Shown here: in pieces, positions 46,349 through 54,837 of the stretch
Layout of the letters: the number at the start of each line of letters is the position of its first letter
How positions within the stretch are numbered: position 1 is the first letter of the stretch
Origin: Desulforapulum autotrophicum
GTDB lineage: Bacteria; Desulfobacterota; Desulfobacteria; Desulfobacterales; Desulfolunaceae
Length of the DNA stretch: 64,000 nucleotides
Assembly (NCBI GenBank): GCA_020723285.1
Contig: DYJE01000004.1
Location: forward strand, 62,001 to 126,000
Direction of reading: 5' to 3'
Translations under genes and position numbers: made by a program
The notes under the pieces: generated by a model
Told to the model about the DNA's origin: nothing
Databases searched by the model: none
The model's input: only the letters and a program-made list of their open reading frames with translations

Positions 46349-48310
46349 ATGGCTGAAGAAAAATGGACCTTTGTAACCGCCTATTTTAGGAACCACGGGA
46401 TTGCGTATTTTGAAATGATTATAAAAGCCTTGGCTGAAAAACCGATGGGGCATAAGGATTTATTGGAGGGATCAAAGGGATGTTTTGATCAAATCGGACT
46501 TGTCAGGAAAAAAGAACCGAAGTTTTGCAAGAATATCGATCAATATATCTATCTTGTCCCTATGGGATGTAAAGATAACAACAAGTTCCATACGGCTGAG
46601 TATCATCCCTGGCACAAAAAAGACTCGGATCGATTACATCAAAGCTTGAAAGAAGAATATCGTGAAAAAAGAGCCGAAGTGATTGAACGATTTGACAAGC
46701 TCTTAGACATAGCAGAAAAAATTGAAGGGCAAACCCCTAAGCTACCACCTCTCGATTATATTGATCTTGCATTACAAAATTCGTGGCGACCTGATCAGAT
46801 GCATGACTTATGGCAGATTGTCCATGAACTTCCATTGTCGCAGCAAATCAAGTGGTTTGAACGTTATTCTCATTTCAAGGATCATATTGCGTCAGGACCG
46901 TGGGATGAGATCAAGGATAGCAAAAAGGAAATAATGATCGTTGAAATTGGAAGCCCTGGAATGTCTGACGATGATATTTCATCATGGGGCCCCTCTCTTA
47001 ATGATTGGATTGATACGTTGTCCATGGAAAAAAAACTGGGGGTTGGCCTCTATGGAACGGGAACCCACAATGAGCTGGCGTGGAGATATTTGAAAAAACG
47101 CAAAATCAAGCTCAAACAGACCGTTTTTTTTGATGTGAAAACGAAAGCGTTCAAAGAAGAAGCGAGACGATTCAGATCGTTTCAGATACACAGCGCCCTT
47201 GAGGATTTAATTCAACAGGAAAAACCGCCAGCACCCGGAACGGATTGGTATTCAAAGGAAAGACAACAAGCCCAAAAAAAACTTCAATTGTATAAAGAAT
47301 GGGGTGACCTTTTTTCCATCGTTGTTATCGGGAATCGCGGGACTGGAAAATCGAGAATGATCCGGGAAGTTTTTATAAATAATGATAAAAACAGAAACGA
47401 TCAACACAGTGAAATCGTCGAAATTAACTGCGCCGCTGTCCCTGAATCCCTTGCAGAATCAATATTCTTCGGTCATAAAAAAGGCGCGTTCACTGGTGCA
47501 GACAATGATGAACAGGGCGCCTTTGGTCGTCTTAAGAAATATTACGATAAGACTCAGGATTATGGTGTGTTGTTTCTCGATGAATTCCACCACCTTCCCC
47601 AAACCATTCAAAGCAAACTCCTCGTAGCCCTTCAAGCAGATAGCGATGGTATGTATACATACACACCCTTGGGACATACCGAATCCAGTAAAGTTAAATT
47701 CCAAATGATTCTGGGGACAAATCAGCGGGAAGAAAAATTAAAAGGAGGGGGCTCTCCATTATTCAGGGACTTTCTCGATAGAGTGCTGCAACGAAAAGTC
47801 TACCTTCCGGATTTGGAACAATCTGAAATCATTTCCGCCTGGAGTGCCGTATGGAAACGCATGAATTTCAGTCCTGAAGTCGACGATCCTCTTGTGGGGG
47901 ATCTTGGGGAAGAATTTAAACAGTGGCTGAAAACATTGACGTTCCCCGGCAATTTTCGCGATCTGGAAAGGCTGACCATTCTGACGGCTGATAGTATTCG
48001 TGAAAACAATCGCGAAGCAATTGATCACGAAATATTAGGCAACCTCAAGAAGACGGTTAGCAAGGATGGAGCCTGGACGGAACTATCCATGGAGCCACAA
48101 AACAAAACATATTCCAACATCCCGAATATGATTGAACTTGAGCCTGAATGGTACAGCCACCTAAAGAGCACTGAAAAAAAGATTAGATTCTATTTGGCCA
48201 ACAAACTTATTGATCACTTTGGCGGTAAGCAGGCTGCGGTTGACGCGGTAAGAAAAACCTCAAATCAATTTAGCATCTCAACTTTAAATAGATGGTTGGC
48301 TAAAGCATAG
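46349..48310 (+). CDS. Sigma-54-dependent activator (bEBP) with unrecognised N-terminal half
   Basis: 653 residues. The central AAA+ domain has Walker A at 328-335 (GNRGTGKS), an intact GAFTGA loop at 379-384, Walker B LFLDEF (about 408-413) and an arginine-finger segment RDFLDRV, so it should remodel sigma-54 polymerase. The C-terminus (HFGGKQAAVDAVRKTSNQFSISTLNRWL) looks like a Fis-type DNA-binding helix pair. The first 300 residues match no receiver, PAS or GAF domain I know. They include a possible Rossmann-like stretch (EIMIVEIGSPGMSDDD then VGLYGTGTHNELAWRYLKKR). GGGGGAG precedes the ATG. The gene is visibly richer in A/T than its surroundings. Confidence 0.87.
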   Translation: MAEEKWTFVTAYFRNHGIAYFEMIIKALAEKPMGHKDLLEGSKGCFDQIGLVRKKEPKFCKNIDQYIYLVPMGCKDNNKFHTAEYHPWHKKDSDRLHQSLKEEYREKRAEVIERFDKLLDIAEKIEGQTPKLPPLDYIDLALQNSWRPDQMHDLWQIVHELPLSQQIKWFERYSHFKDHIASGPWDEIKDSKKEIMIVEIGSPGMSDDDISSWGPSLNDWIDTLSMEKKLGVGLYGTGTHNELAWRYLKKRKIKLKQTVFFDVKTKAFKEEARRFRSFQIHSALEDLIQQEKPPAPGTDWYSKERQQAQKKLQLYKEWGDLFSIVVIGNRGTGKSRMIREVFINNDKNRNDQHSEIVEINCAAVPESLAESIFFGHKKGAFTGADNDEQGAFGRLKKYYDKTQDYGVLFLDEFHHLPQTIQSKLLVALQADSDGMYTYTPLGHTESSKVKFQMILGTNQREEKLKGGGSPLFRDFLDRVLQRKVYLPDLEQSEIISAWSAVWKRMNFSPEVDDPLVGDLGEEFKQWLKTLTFPGNFRDLERLTILTADSIRENNREAIDHEILGNLKKTVSKDGAWTELSMEPQNKTYSNIPNMIELEPEWYSHLKSTEKKIRFYLANKLIDHFGGKQAAVDAVRKTSNQFSISTLNRWLAKA

Positions 48311-48744
48311 ATCACGTCAATCGATTCCATAACTCTGGGAACACCGGGATTTTCGGTCCGTACGACAGAATAATCGTCCGATTGTGTAAGGAACGGGCCA
48401 TGTTGCATGGATTGCCGACAGCTGAACGGCCGCCATTCAACGCATATCACTAAAAAATGGCCCGATCCTTCATTCGATGTTGGATGTTGATGGCGTCGTA
48501 AAAAGTCCCATATGCGGCGTTATAGTGTTTGGCCAGACACTCGACATACTATATGTATGCCTTCGCGCCTGGCCAAACACTATGCCTTGCCTCTGGGCCT
48601 TTTTCCATAGCCATCGGGCGACTTTTTACGAGTCCATCGATGTTGGGCGTTGGATGTTCGACGTTCATTCGTTCCGGCCTGCGTCACCGCCCCTTTACAT
48701 CGTAACCATCGCCAGCCCTTTCATCATTCATAACCGATCATTCA
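48311..48744. other. Intergenic region carrying a palindromic repeat element
   Basis: No gene is supported in this gap between the activator and the convergent CoA-transferase gene. It is occupied mainly by the 150-base palindromic element (listed separately), flanked by short degenerate repeats of the type GATGTTGG and GTTGGATGTT at about 48474-48488 and 48637-48665. Confidence 0.6.
48489..48638. repeat. 150-bp palindromic element (REP/MITE-like)
   Basis: The terminal inverted repeats are GATGGCGTCGTAAAAAGTC (48489-48507) and the complement of GACTTTTTACGAGTCCATC (48620-48638), matching at 17 of 19 positions. Inside is a second inverted repeat, TAGTGTTTGGCCAG (48523-48536) against CTGGCCAAACACTA (48569-48582). 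The tip between the arms is about 32 bases. It has no coding capacity. Such nested palindromes are either non-autonomous mobile elements or REP-type repeats; I associate the CGTAAAAAGTC ends with Desulfobacterota genomes, from memory only. Confidence 0.75.
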
Positions 48745-50070
48745 TCAAAGCCAGCCGTTCTTTTTCGCGCCCTCGGTCAGTTCCTCCCGGAACGCCGGAT
48801 GGGCGATGGCGATCAGGGCTCTGGCCCGGTCGGGAATGCTCTTGAACCGGAGGTTCGCCACGCCGTATTCGGTGACCACGTACTCCACGTCGTTTCTGGA
48901 GGTGGTGACCACGGTGCCCTCGGGAAGGACCGGAAGGATCTTGGATTTTAGTTTGCCGTCCTTGTCCGTGTAAGTGGCGTTCAGAGCCAGGATGCTTTTG
49001 CCACCGTTGGACAGCCTTGAGCCGTGGACAAAGTTCACCTGACCGCCGGTGCCGCTGTACTGGCGGGTTCCGATGGATTCCGACGCGGCCTGGCCGGTGA
49101 GGTCGAACATCAGGGCGTTGTTGATGGAAATCAGGTTGTCGTTTTTGGCGATCTCAAGGGGGTTGTTCACCTTGGCGATTTCGTGGAACTCCAGGTCCAT
49201 GTTGCCGTCGATGAAATCATAGAATTCCTGGGTTCCCACGCAGAACGCCGCCACCACCTTGTGGGGCTTGTAATTTTTCCGGCTTCCGTTAAGCACCCCC
49301 GCCTTCATCAGTTCCATCACCGAGGGGGTCACCACTTCGGCGTGCATGCCCAGATCCTTTTTGCCTTTGAGCAGGTGGCCGATGGCGTTACCGAGACCGC
49401 CGAAACCCAGCTGGATGGTGGCACCGTCGGGGATCATGCCGGCGATGTGTCCGGCGATTTTTTCCTCGGTTTCGGTGATGACGATCTCGGGGACCTCGAA
49501 CACCTTCGCGTCATGCTCGATGATGCAGTCCACTTCCGACACATGGATTCTGAAATCCTCGCTGTTCATCCGGGGAAAGTTGTTGTTGACTTCGATGATC
49601 ACCGTGTCGGCCTTGCGGATGGTTTCACGGCTGAGAAAGGATCCGAACAATGATCGGGTCATGTAGCCGTTTTCGTCCGGTGGTGTGGCCACCGAGGTCA
49701 CCACGTTGAAGTTCCCCTGCTCGGTGTATGCGGCCACATCACCCAGATGCTGGGGCACATAGGCCGAGACACCGAACTCCATGCACATCCGCTCCACCGG
49801 TCCCACAAACATGGTTTCGATGCTGAAGCTCTCTTTGTTTTCAGGGGCCATGAAACCGTAAAACCCCAGGGCGTAGCCCAGGGCCAGGGTCACGTTCTTC
49901 ACGTCTCCGGCCCGTTCGGACAGGGCTGTGCAGAATCCGGGAGGGATGCAGGTCCCGCCGGAAAGGGCAATGCGGTCGCCACTTTTGATCCGTGCCGCCG
50001 CTTCCTGCGCCGTCATGCGTTTGGTCTGATACTCGTCCTGCCAGGTGGTTGTTTTCTTGACTGCTGTCAT
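48745..50070 (-). CDS. Acetyl-CoA hydrolase/transferase family (acetate or 4-hydroxybutyrate CoA-transferase)
   Basis: 441 residues from ATG 50070, preceded at seven bases by GGAG. Family segments are GDRIALSGGTCIPPGF, VATPPDENGYMTRS, IPDGATIQLGFGGLGNAI, CVGTQEFYDFIDGN, SIGTRQYSGTGGQVNFVHGS and TEYGVANLRFKSIPDRA. These enzymes move CoA between acetate and another acyl-CoA such as butyryl- or 4-hydroxybutyryl-CoA. The gene stands alone on the minus strand. The acyl substrate is not readable from sequence. Confidence 0.9.
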   Translation of the reverse strand: MTAVKKTTTWQDEYQTKRMTAQEAAARIKSGDRIALSGGTCIPPGFCTALSERAGDVKNVTLALGYALGFYGFMAPENKESFSIETMFVGPVERMCMEFGVSAYVPQHLGDVAAYTEQGNFNVVTSVATPPDENGYMTRSLFGSFLSRETIRKADTVIIEVNNNFPRMNSEDFRIHVSEVDCIIEHDAKVFEVPEIVITETEEKIAGHIAGMIPDGATIQLGFGGLGNAIGHLLKGKKDLGMHAEVVTPSVMELMKAGVLNGSRKNYKPHKVVAAFCVGTQEFYDFIDGNMDLEFHEIAKVNNPLEIAKNDNLISINNALMFDLTGQAASESIGTRQYSGTGGQVNFVHGSRLSNGGKSILALNATYTDKDGKLKSKILPVLPEGTVVTTSRNDVEYVVTEYGVANLRFKSIPDRARALIAIAHPAFREELTEGAKKNGWL

Positions 50071-50391
50071 GCGTGACTCCATTTTCAAAGCAATGAATAA
50101 AAAAATTAAAGATGGATCGCTCCATTTGTTAACATTAACGTAAACGTGAACTATTATGATAAAACAGCGCCTGTGGCAATCTTTTTTTTATGCACCTTTC
50201 TTTGAAACCGGCGGATTTCAAGGCCGGTCATGGCTGAAGTCCCCTTTGGAATATTTTTTGGGGTTGACGGCCTGTTTGGATGCGTCTATTATGAATAAAA
50301 ATATATAGTTATTATCCAGTGTGAGCTGCGCTTCAAGCATTCCCCCCTTTATTTGATTCAAACAAAAAAACAAAAACCCGAATGGTGAGCC
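50071..50391. other. Divergent intergenic region between CoA-transferase and chemoreceptor
   Basis: AT-rich, 321 bases. Apart from the promoter candidate for the chemoreceptor I see no repeat, terminator or small gene. Confidence 0.4.
50265..50293 (+). promoter_or_regulatory. Sigma-70-type promoter of the chemoreceptor gene
   Basis: TTGACG is followed after about 17 bases by TATTAT, roughly 100 bases before the chemoreceptor start. The coordinates may be off by one base. Confidence 0.5.
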
Positions 50392-52401
50392 ATGAAACTT
50401 ACGATCAGAAACAAACTGCTATTGTCGTTTTCCGCGTCCATCATTGTGCCTGTGGTCCTGATCTGTGTCCTTCTGGGATACAGGATACTCCAGAACTCCA
50501 AACAATCGTTCATCGTGTCCACCCGGAACGAATTACGCCAGGTGAGCGGGACCATGAACCTGTTTTTCCAGGAAGCGGGATATAATGTCATTCGCCTGGC
50601 CCAGCACGACGTGATGCAGGAAGCGGACGACACCCTGCCCAATTACACGACAACCACGGAAAAACGGAAAGACGACTACAACGCCATCGGCGGTGCCACT
50701 CAAAAGATCCATCAGGTGTTATTGCGGGTGGATCAGGCTCATCCTGCATATATTGAAGTTTTTATGGGAATCGAAACCGGCGGATTCGTCTCGTCCCTGT
50801 CTTCGGAAATGCCCGCAGGTTACAACCCGGTCAAGCGTCCCTGGTACACGAAAGCCGTTAAGAGCGGCACACCAACCACGTTGTCCGACGCCTACCTTTC
50901 CACCACAGGTGACGTCACCATTTCCATCGTCTCCCCCATCAAATCCCGGCAGGACGGCAGGCTCCTGGGCATGGCGGGTATCGATGTGTCCCTGAAAAAA
51001 CTGACGGACATGGTGGAAACCATCAAGATCGGCGAAAACGGTTACGTGATCCTGGCCCAGAACGACGGCACGATTCTGGCCCATCCGAAAAACCGTGAGT
51101 CCCTTTTCAGGAAATTCAATGAGATGAGCGACGAAGGACTTAAGACTCTGGGAACGGTCACCGGGGAAAGTGCGGAGGTCGTCATGAACGGTCAGTCCTG
51201 GGTGGCCGGGATTTTCGAGTCGTCCGAACTGGGGTGGAAATTCATCGGGCTTGTTCCAAAATCCGAACTGATGAGGGATTTCTACAGCATGCTGAAAATC
51301 ATGTTGGGCGTGTCCCTGGTGGTATTTGCTGTTTTCATGGCTCTGGCCCAGTATATGGCCGCCAGCCTGACCCGGCCGATTCTCACTGCCACAGGGATGC
51401 TGAAGGAAATCGCTCTGGGTGAGGGGGATCTGACCAAAACTCTGACGGTATCTTCCAATGACGAGATCGGTGAACTTGCCAGATGGTTCAATCAGTTCAT
51501 CGGCAACATGCGGCGGGTTGTCAGTGATATTTCGGGGACCACGGCATCGGTCAACCGTTCGTCGGAGTCTCTGCTTTCCATCGCCGGAAGCCTTGCCGCA
51601 AACGCCAGGGAAACATCCAGCAAATCCACAGGGGTGGCGTCTGCGGCCGAAGAAACCGGCACAAGCATCTCCTCGGTGGCGAGTTCCATCACTGAAGCCA
51701 CATCCAGCATCAACGTGGTGGCCAGTGCAGCGGAAGAGATGAGCTCCACCATCAACGAAATCGCGAGGAATTCCGAAACGGCGCGGCAGATATCTGAAAA
51801 TGCCGTAACCACCGCCGTCAACGCGTCGAAAAAGATGAACGATCTGGGTGACGCGGCCCGTGACATCAGCAAGGTGACGGAAGCCATCAACGAAATATCG
51901 GAACAGACCAACCTTCTGGCGCTGAACGCCACCATCGAGGCGGCCCGTGCCGGAGAGGCGGGCAAGGGCTTCGCCGTGGTGGCCAATGAGATCAAGGAGC
52001 TTGCCCGCCAGACCGCCGGAGCCACACAGGACATCAAGGCCCGGGTCGAGGGCATTCAGAAAACCACCGGCGAAACGGTGACGGAGATCGATCAGGTATC
52101 CAGGGTGATCACCGACATCGACGCCATCATTTCCACCATCGCCACGGCCATCGAGGAACAGACCGCCGCCACCAGGGAAATCGCGGGAAACGTGGGCCGG
52201 GCGTTTCACGAGCTTGAAACCGTCAGCCGGAACGTGGTTCAGGGTGCCGAAGTGGTCCGGGTCATCGCCAAGGATATCGGGCTTGTGAATCACGCGTCGG
52301 TCAAAATGTCTGAAGACAGCCGGGGTGTCAGCGAAAGCTCGGGTGAGCTGAAGAACATGGCCGGCGAGCTTCAGAAAATCGTCAATCTTTTCAAAATATG
52401 A
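50392..52401 (+). CDS. Methyl-accepting chemotaxis protein with dCache sensor domain
   Basis: 669 residues: TM1 (about 10-30), periplasmic dCache domain (about 40-285), TM2 (about 298-320), HAMP (to about 375) and a long cytoplasmic signalling domain whose hairpin tip is EQTNLLALNATIEAARAGEAGKGFAVVANEIKELA. The sensor has Tyr144, Arg149, Trp151, Tyr152, Tyr168 and Asp198, closely matching the Y-R-W-Y-Y-D residues that bind the amino acid in dCache receptors such as PctA, so an amino-acid ligand is predicted. No C-terminal CheR-docking pentapeptide is seen. It stands as a single gene. Confidence 0.93.
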   Translation: MKLTIRNKLLLSFSASIIVPVVLICVLLGYRILQNSKQSFIVSTRNELRQVSGTMNLFFQEAGYNVIRLAQHDVMQEADDTLPNYTTTTEKRKDDYNAIGGATQKIHQVLLRVDQAHPAYIEVFMGIETGGFVSSLSSEMPAGYNPVKRPWYTKAVKSGTPTTLSDAYLSTTGDVTISIVSPIKSRQDGRLLGMAGIDVSLKKLTDMVETIKIGENGYVILAQNDGTILAHPKNRESLFRKFNEMSDEGLKTLGTVTGESAEVVMNGQSWVAGIFESSELGWKFIGLVPKSELMRDFYSMLKIMLGVSLVVFAVFMALAQYMAASLTRPILTATGMLKEIALGEGDLTKTLTVSSNDEIGELARWFNQFIGNMRRVVSDISGTTASVNRSSESLLSIAGSLAANARETSSKSTGVASAAEETGTSISSVASSITEATSSINVVASAAEEMSSTINEIARNSETARQISENAVTTAVNASKKMNDLGDAARDISKVTEAINEISEQTNLLALNATIEAARAGEAGKGFAVVANEIKELARQTAGATQDIKARVEGIQKTTGETVTEIDQVSRVITDIDAIISTIATAIEEQTAATREIAGNVGRAFHELETVSRNVVQGAEVVRVIAKDIGLVNHASVKMSEDSRGVSESSGELKNMAGELQKIVNLFKI

Positions 52402-52543
52402 GAAACGACCATGCCCTATAGCCAACATTTGGAGCGACACCGCCGTTCAGATGAGGTATAGACCCTTTCAGGGAATTTATATGGGGGCGCGATCACGCAT
52501 CCCATCATCAGAACGCGGGACGAATATTTGCCAGGATACGACG

Positions 52544-53920
52544 ATGTCATTTGAACGACTCGGGCTTCGGCCTGAACTTATCGAAGCTGTAAAAACAAGA
52601 GGTTATTCAGAGCCCACACCCATTCAGGTTAACGCCGTTCCGGTGATCCTCGAAGGCCGGGACATCATGGCCCAGGCCAGGACAGGCACGGGAAAAACCG
52701 ACGCCTTCGGTCTGCCCATGGTAGAGCTTCTCGCCGGTGAACCGGGAGAACGGGGCCGGAGCGCGCCCAGGGCTCTGGTCCTCGTACCCACACGTGAGCT
52801 GGCTCTCCAGGTGGGGGATTGCGTCAAAGGCTATGCCCGGCGTGTGTCCCTGCGCTGCACCGTGGTGTATGGCGGTGTCCGCATCGAACCCCAGATCGAA
52901 CGTCTGAAACGGGGGGTGGACATCCTGGTGGGCACGCCGGGCCGGCTGCTGGACCTGGTCTACCAGAAACGCCTGGACCTTTCCCGCATCGGATTCCTGG
53001 TCTTCGACGAAGCGGACCGGATGCTGGACCTGGGATTCAGCCGTGAAATCAACGCCATCCTCGAACGGGTGCCCACAGAGCGTCAAACCCTTCTGTTTTC
53101 AGCCACGTACACCCAGGATATAAGGGCCCTTGCCGCAGAAGTCCTGAACGATCCCGCCGGAATCACCGTATCGCCGGACATCGCCGTGGCGGAACCGGTG
53201 ATTCAGAAAGTGCACAGGGTGGCCCAGGCCAACAAGAGGGATCTCCTGGTTCATCTGATCAGCACTTGTGGCTGGGACCGTGCGCTGGTGTTCACCAGAA
53301 CCATCCACGGAGCCAACCGCCTGACGGAACGGCTGCAAGGGCGGGGCATCAAAACCGCCGCACTGCACAGCAGCAAGAGCCAGAGCGTCCGCACCCGGAC
53401 CCTTGAACTGTTCAAGAACGGCGAAATCCGTGTTCTCGTCGCCACCGACGTGGCGGCGCGGGGGCTTGATATCACCGGGCTTCCCTGTGTGGTGAATTTC
53501 GACATGCCCAACGTTCCGGAAGATTATGTCCACCGCATCGGACGAACAGGAAGGGCCGGGGTGACCGGTCTGGCGGTGTCACTGGTCAGCCCCGAGGAAA
53601 AACGATTCCTTGAGGCCATTGAAAAGCGTCTGGGGCAGACGATCTCCGTGGAAAAAATTGAAGGATTCACCGAGGGGTGCGATGTGCCGGATTTTGTGCT
53701 GTACCGGCCCGGCAGCGCGACCAGTGAGAAAAAAGCGTCCCGTGAAATCAAAAACCTGGTCCGTAAACGGGAGGAAGCCAAAAATCCCGCCGCTGAATCC
53801 GGGAAAAAGGGAACTCTATCAACTCCAAAGAAACGCTGGTATGCCGAGCCGGGTAAGAAAACCGTCAAACCGGCGGGCAAGGCCGGCAAACCCGGCCCAC
53901 GAGCCCGCAGGCCGAAATAA
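52544..53920 (+). CDS. rhlE: DEAD-box ATP-dependent RNA helicase, RhlE-like
   Basis: 458 residues from ATG 52544 (AGGATACGACG upstream; the frame is open to 52451 but the family start MSFERLGLRPELIEAVKTRGY begins here). All motifs are present: Q motif PTPIQ, ARTGTGKT, PTRELA, FDEADRMLDLGF, FSAT, VATDVAARGLD and HRIGRTGRAG. The lysine- and arginine-rich tail binds RNA. Such helicases act in ribosome assembly and RNA decay. RhlE is the closest general type, though relatives such as CsdA or SrmB are hard to exclude. Confidence 0.92.
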   Translation: MSFERLGLRPELIEAVKTRGYSEPTPIQVNAVPVILEGRDIMAQARTGTGKTDAFGLPMVELLAGEPGERGRSAPRALVLVPTRELALQVGDCVKGYARRVSLRCTVVYGGVRIEPQIERLKRGVDILVGTPGRLLDLVYQKRLDLSRIGFLVFDEADRMLDLGFSREINAILERVPTERQTLLFSATYTQDIRALAAEVLNDPAGITVSPDIAVAEPVIQKVHRVAQANKRDLLVHLISTCGWDRALVFTRTIHGANRLTERLQGRGIKTAALHSSKSQSVRTRTLELFKNGEIRVLVATDVAARGLDITGLPCVVNFDMPNVPEDYVHRIGRTGRAGVTGLAVSLVSPEEKRFLEAIEKRLGQTISVEKIEGFTEGCDVPDFVLYRPGSATSEKKASREIKNLVRKREEAKNPAAESGKKGTLSTPKKRWYAEPGKKTVKPAGKAGKPGPRARRPK

Positions 53921-54141
53921 CGGAACTGATTTCATCATTTCCGACAAACAGTCGGGCGGACAAGGGTCGTCCGTTCTTCCTTCTTGATTTGCCGGTGTAT
54001 CTCTGTTATTCATCCTGGACTTCTGGAACGGGATTCCGTTTTTCCGTTCACAGCCTTGCGCCTTTTCTGAACCGGATCATGCGTCTATGGTTTATTCAGG
54101 AACGGAAACGTCAACGATAAACCATTCCGGGGAGGGGAGAT

Positions 54142-54723
54142 ATGCGGAAAACCATTTTTTACACACCGGTTCTGAGCAGGGCCATGCACTACATTGCGCG
54201 GGCGGTACTCGCAGCGCTTGGGTGGGGATACGAAGAAACAGGCAACAGGCCCCCCAAATACGTGGTGATCGCGGCACCTCACACCAGCAACTGGGATTTT
54301 TTCTACACCATGCTGGTGGCGTTTGCCCTGGACATCAAGGTCTACGCCATGGGCAAAAAATCGCTGACCGAAGGCCCCTTCGGCCGACTGATGCTCTGGT
54401 TCGGCGTCATCCCCATTGACCGGGACACATCCAACAATGTCGTGGCACAGACCATAGAAACGTTCAACAGCCGTGACGAACTGATCATCATCATTCCACC
54501 GTCGGGAACCCGGAACAAGGTGGCGTACTGGAAAACGGGATTTTATCACATCGCCCATGGTGCCGGGGTTCCCATCGCCCTGGGTTACATCGACTACAAA
54601 CGGAAAAAAGGCGGACTCGGCCCCTTTATCACGCCCACCGGCGACATCGACAGCGACATGAAGCGCATCAGGGCCTTTTACCGTGGCGTGACCGGAAGGT
54701 ATCCCGAACGTCAGCTGGGATGA
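54142..54723 (+). CDS. Lysophospholipid acyltransferase-like protein (PlsC superfamily)
   Basis: 193 residues. The acyltransferase HX4D motif is HTSNWD, followed by GKKSLTEGPFGRLMLWFGVIPIDRD and the acceptor-site block IIPPSGTRNKVAYWKTGFYHIA. In most members the latter reads PEGTR; here the Glu is replaced by Ser, as PSGTR. It is a short form lacking extra membrane helices and likely acts on glycerolipids or lipid-linked acceptors at the inner membrane. A GGGGAGGGGAG tract precedes the ATG. Confidence 0.83.
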   Translation: MRKTIFYTPVLSRAMHYIARAVLAALGWGYEETGNRPPKYVVIAAPHTSNWDFFYTMLVAFALDIKVYAMGKKSLTEGPFGRLMLWFGVIPIDRDTSNNVVAQTIETFNSRDELIIIIPPSGTRNKVAYWKTGFYHIAHGAGVPIALGYIDYKRKKGGLGPFITPTGDIDSDMKRIRAFYRGVTGRYPERQLG

Positions 54724-54837
54724 CCGGCTCCGGCGTTCTGAGTGATTGAATATGGGATCGTTGTCTGCCATTTCGAAAATTAGGCCGCGACGATCCTCGA
54801 AACATCATTCCCCAGATCGGTTCTTCGAACGAAATCC

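Noticed and set aside
48489-48638. Palindromic element as a CRISPR repeat or a structured RNA gene
   Set aside because: There is one nested inverted repeat, not regularly spaced direct repeats, and nothing indicates its own promoter.
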